Below, one piece after another: positions 63,420-64,000 of a DNA stretch of 64,000 nucleotides. The DNA lies in assembly GCA_017656385.1 (NCBI GenBank), contig JACDNX010000001.1, positions 124,001-188,000 of the forward strand. Reading direction: 5' to 3'. Source of the DNA: Thermodesulfobacterium sp. (GTDB lineage: Bacteria; Desulfobacterota; Thermodesulfobacteria; Thermodesulfobacteriales; Thermodesulfobacteriaceae). The notes under the pieces were generated by a model, which was given only the letters and a program-made list of their open reading frames with translations, did not search any database and had not been told where the DNA came from. The translations under genes and the position numbers were made by a program. Position 1 is the first letter of the stretch, and each line of letters starts with the position of its first letter.

Positions 63420-63494
63420 CGCCCCCAAGGGGATTTGAACCCCTGCCGCCGGCGTGAAAGGCCGGTGTCCTGGACCTGGCTAGACGATGGGGGC
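63420..63494 (-). tRNA. tRNA-Glu (UUC)
   Basis: Cloverleaf on the minus strand with acceptor GCCCCCA/TGGGGGC and discriminator G, anticodon UUC in the loop CTTTCAC and T arm GGTTCAAATCC. This is a typical tRNA-Glu. No CCA is encoded. Confidence 0.95.
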
Positions 63495-63510
63495 AACTTA
63501 TTATTAAATA

Positions 63511-63584
63511 TGGGCCGGGTAGGATTCGAACCTACGACTCCCAGCTTAAAAGGCTGGTACTCTGCCAGGCTGAGTTACCGGCCC
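63511..63584 (-). tRNA. tRNA-Lys (UUU)
   Basis: Cloverleaf on the minus strand with acceptor GGGCCGG/CCGGCCC, anticodon UUU in the loop CTTTTAA and T arm GGTTCGAATCC; discriminator A. It lies 16 nt upstream of tRNA-Glu on the same strand, so the two are likely co-transcribed. Confidence 0.95.
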
Positions 63585-63649
63585 TTTATCTTCCCCCTAT
63601 GTTGTGTTTAACAAATATAAATTAAATATTCTCTTTGTCAAGTTCTTTA

Positions 63650-64000
63650 TTAGAACTTAATTTTAATTTCTATATCTTCAATCTTCTCAGGAACTCCTTT
63701 TAAAACTTTTATAAATCCCAGTAAAGGAGAAATCAAAATTTCTTCCACAAAATTCTTCATAGGTATTTTTTTACCGTTCACTCTAAGCAAAACTTTTGGT
63801 TTATATTTTTTTACTAATTCTTCAATAAAATCTGCAAGCACTTCCTTTTCTTCAAAAAGAAAAAATTTTTCCTCAGGATAAAGAGCTTTCCAATTTTCTA
63901 TGTTATCTTTTACAACAAAACCTAACAAGTTTCTTACTTCACTTTTTATCTTTTTCAAATCTTCATTCTTTTCTTTTACCACCCATATCTTATGGAGCAT
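63650..64000 (-). CDS. MobB-like C-terminal region (gene may continue past window edge)
   Basis: The 116 visible residues begin at an ATG on the last bases of the window, so it may be a complete small protein or the tail of a longer one. The segment VNGKKIPMKNFVEEILISPLLGFIKVLKGV resembles a region found at the C-terminus of some molybdopterin-guanine dinucleotide biosynthesis proteins (MobB) of anaerobic bacteria. That likeness is from memory and weak; the function is otherwise unknown. Confidence 0.45.
   Translation of the reverse strand: MLHKIWVVKEKNEDLKKIKSEVRNLLGFVVKDNIENWKALYPEEKFFLFEEKEVLADFIEELVKKYKPKVLLRVNGKKIPMKNFVEEILISPLLGFIKVLKGVPEKIEDIEIKIKF

Overview
The window reads as chromosome of an A+T-rich, thermophile-like, Gram-negative, anaerobic bacterium. 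The best guess is the Thermodesulfobacteria (Thermodesulfobacterium or a relative). Evidence seen here: lipopolysaccharide genes (lpxA, lpxI, lpxB, lptF, lptG), an Mla lipid transporter, an AhbA-type siroheme decarboxylase, an archaeal-type phosphoglycerate mutase, a flagellar cap cluster and type IV pilus genes. The genus is inferred, not proven. No rRNA, CRISPR array or prophage was seen.

Layout. 1-3612: 3' end of ilvD, then mlaE-mlaF-mlaD. 3616-4068: ahbA-like gene on the minus strand. 4301-13101: a long plus-strand run of fabZ-lpxA-lpxI-(Gfo/Idh)-lpxB, then a stand-alone AICAR formyltransferase, greA, a class V aminotransferase and serA. 13108-17344: rlmN, then an AmrS-like radical SAM protein, a TrmN6-like methyltransferase and hemW on the minus strand. 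17389-23921: lptF, lptG, acpP, fabF, rpiB, acpS, nnr and a PilZ protein. 24004-34581: type IV pilus region with prepilin peptidase, two minor pseudopilin sets, mscS and a lytic transglycosylase. 34628-41786 (minus): ttcA, glcD-like, dnaA, two oligopeptide ABC ATPases, slyD-like and argF. 41957-45028: flaG, fliD, fliS, a small FliT-position gene and a nuclease lipoprotein. 45012-50646: serS (minus), an Rrf2 regulator, a fumarase beta-type protein, a UPF0280 protein, a porin and a REP-associated transposase. 50712-59440: argH, a double Usp protein, yacG, a thioredoxin-reductase-like flavoprotein, alr, tatA, tatC, apgM, nadB and a small zinc-ribbon protein. 59491-64000 (minus): tsaC, a zinc-ribbon coiled-coil protein, a NIF3-like protein, tRNA-Met, a Fur-family regulator, a YkgJ-like protein, queC, tRNA-Glu, tRNA-Lys and a MobB-like fragment.

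The most unusual part is 24.8-34.6 kb. Two complete but strongly diverged minor pseudopilin operons (fimT-, pilV-, pilW- and pilX-type) lie in tandem. Flanking sequence is repeated around them: a truncated transglycosylase, a pilX tail and an mscS remnant. One 321-bp block matches base for base between the copies, while the operon interiors are only distantly similar. A junction at an 8-bp microhomology suggests a recent duplication or cassette swap, possibly by natural transformation. In each set the large pilX-type protein lacks Glu5 and carries an Asn-rich, beta-solenoid-like region, as expected of a tip pilin such as Thermus ComZ.

A second system is a REP/RAYT pair. A Y1 (HUH) transposase gene at 50.0 kb is bracketed by 21-bp hairpins. 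Another identical hairpin supplies the last codons and stop of the prepilin peptidase gene 25 kb away, and a related hairpin ends the transglycosylase gene.

Several genes show sigma70-type promoters ending 6-8 nt before the ATG with no Shine-Dalgarno sequence, which suggests leaderless mRNAs. A near-consensus sigma28 promoter precedes flaG-fliD-fliS, and three TTGACA promoters stand in tandem before the porin.
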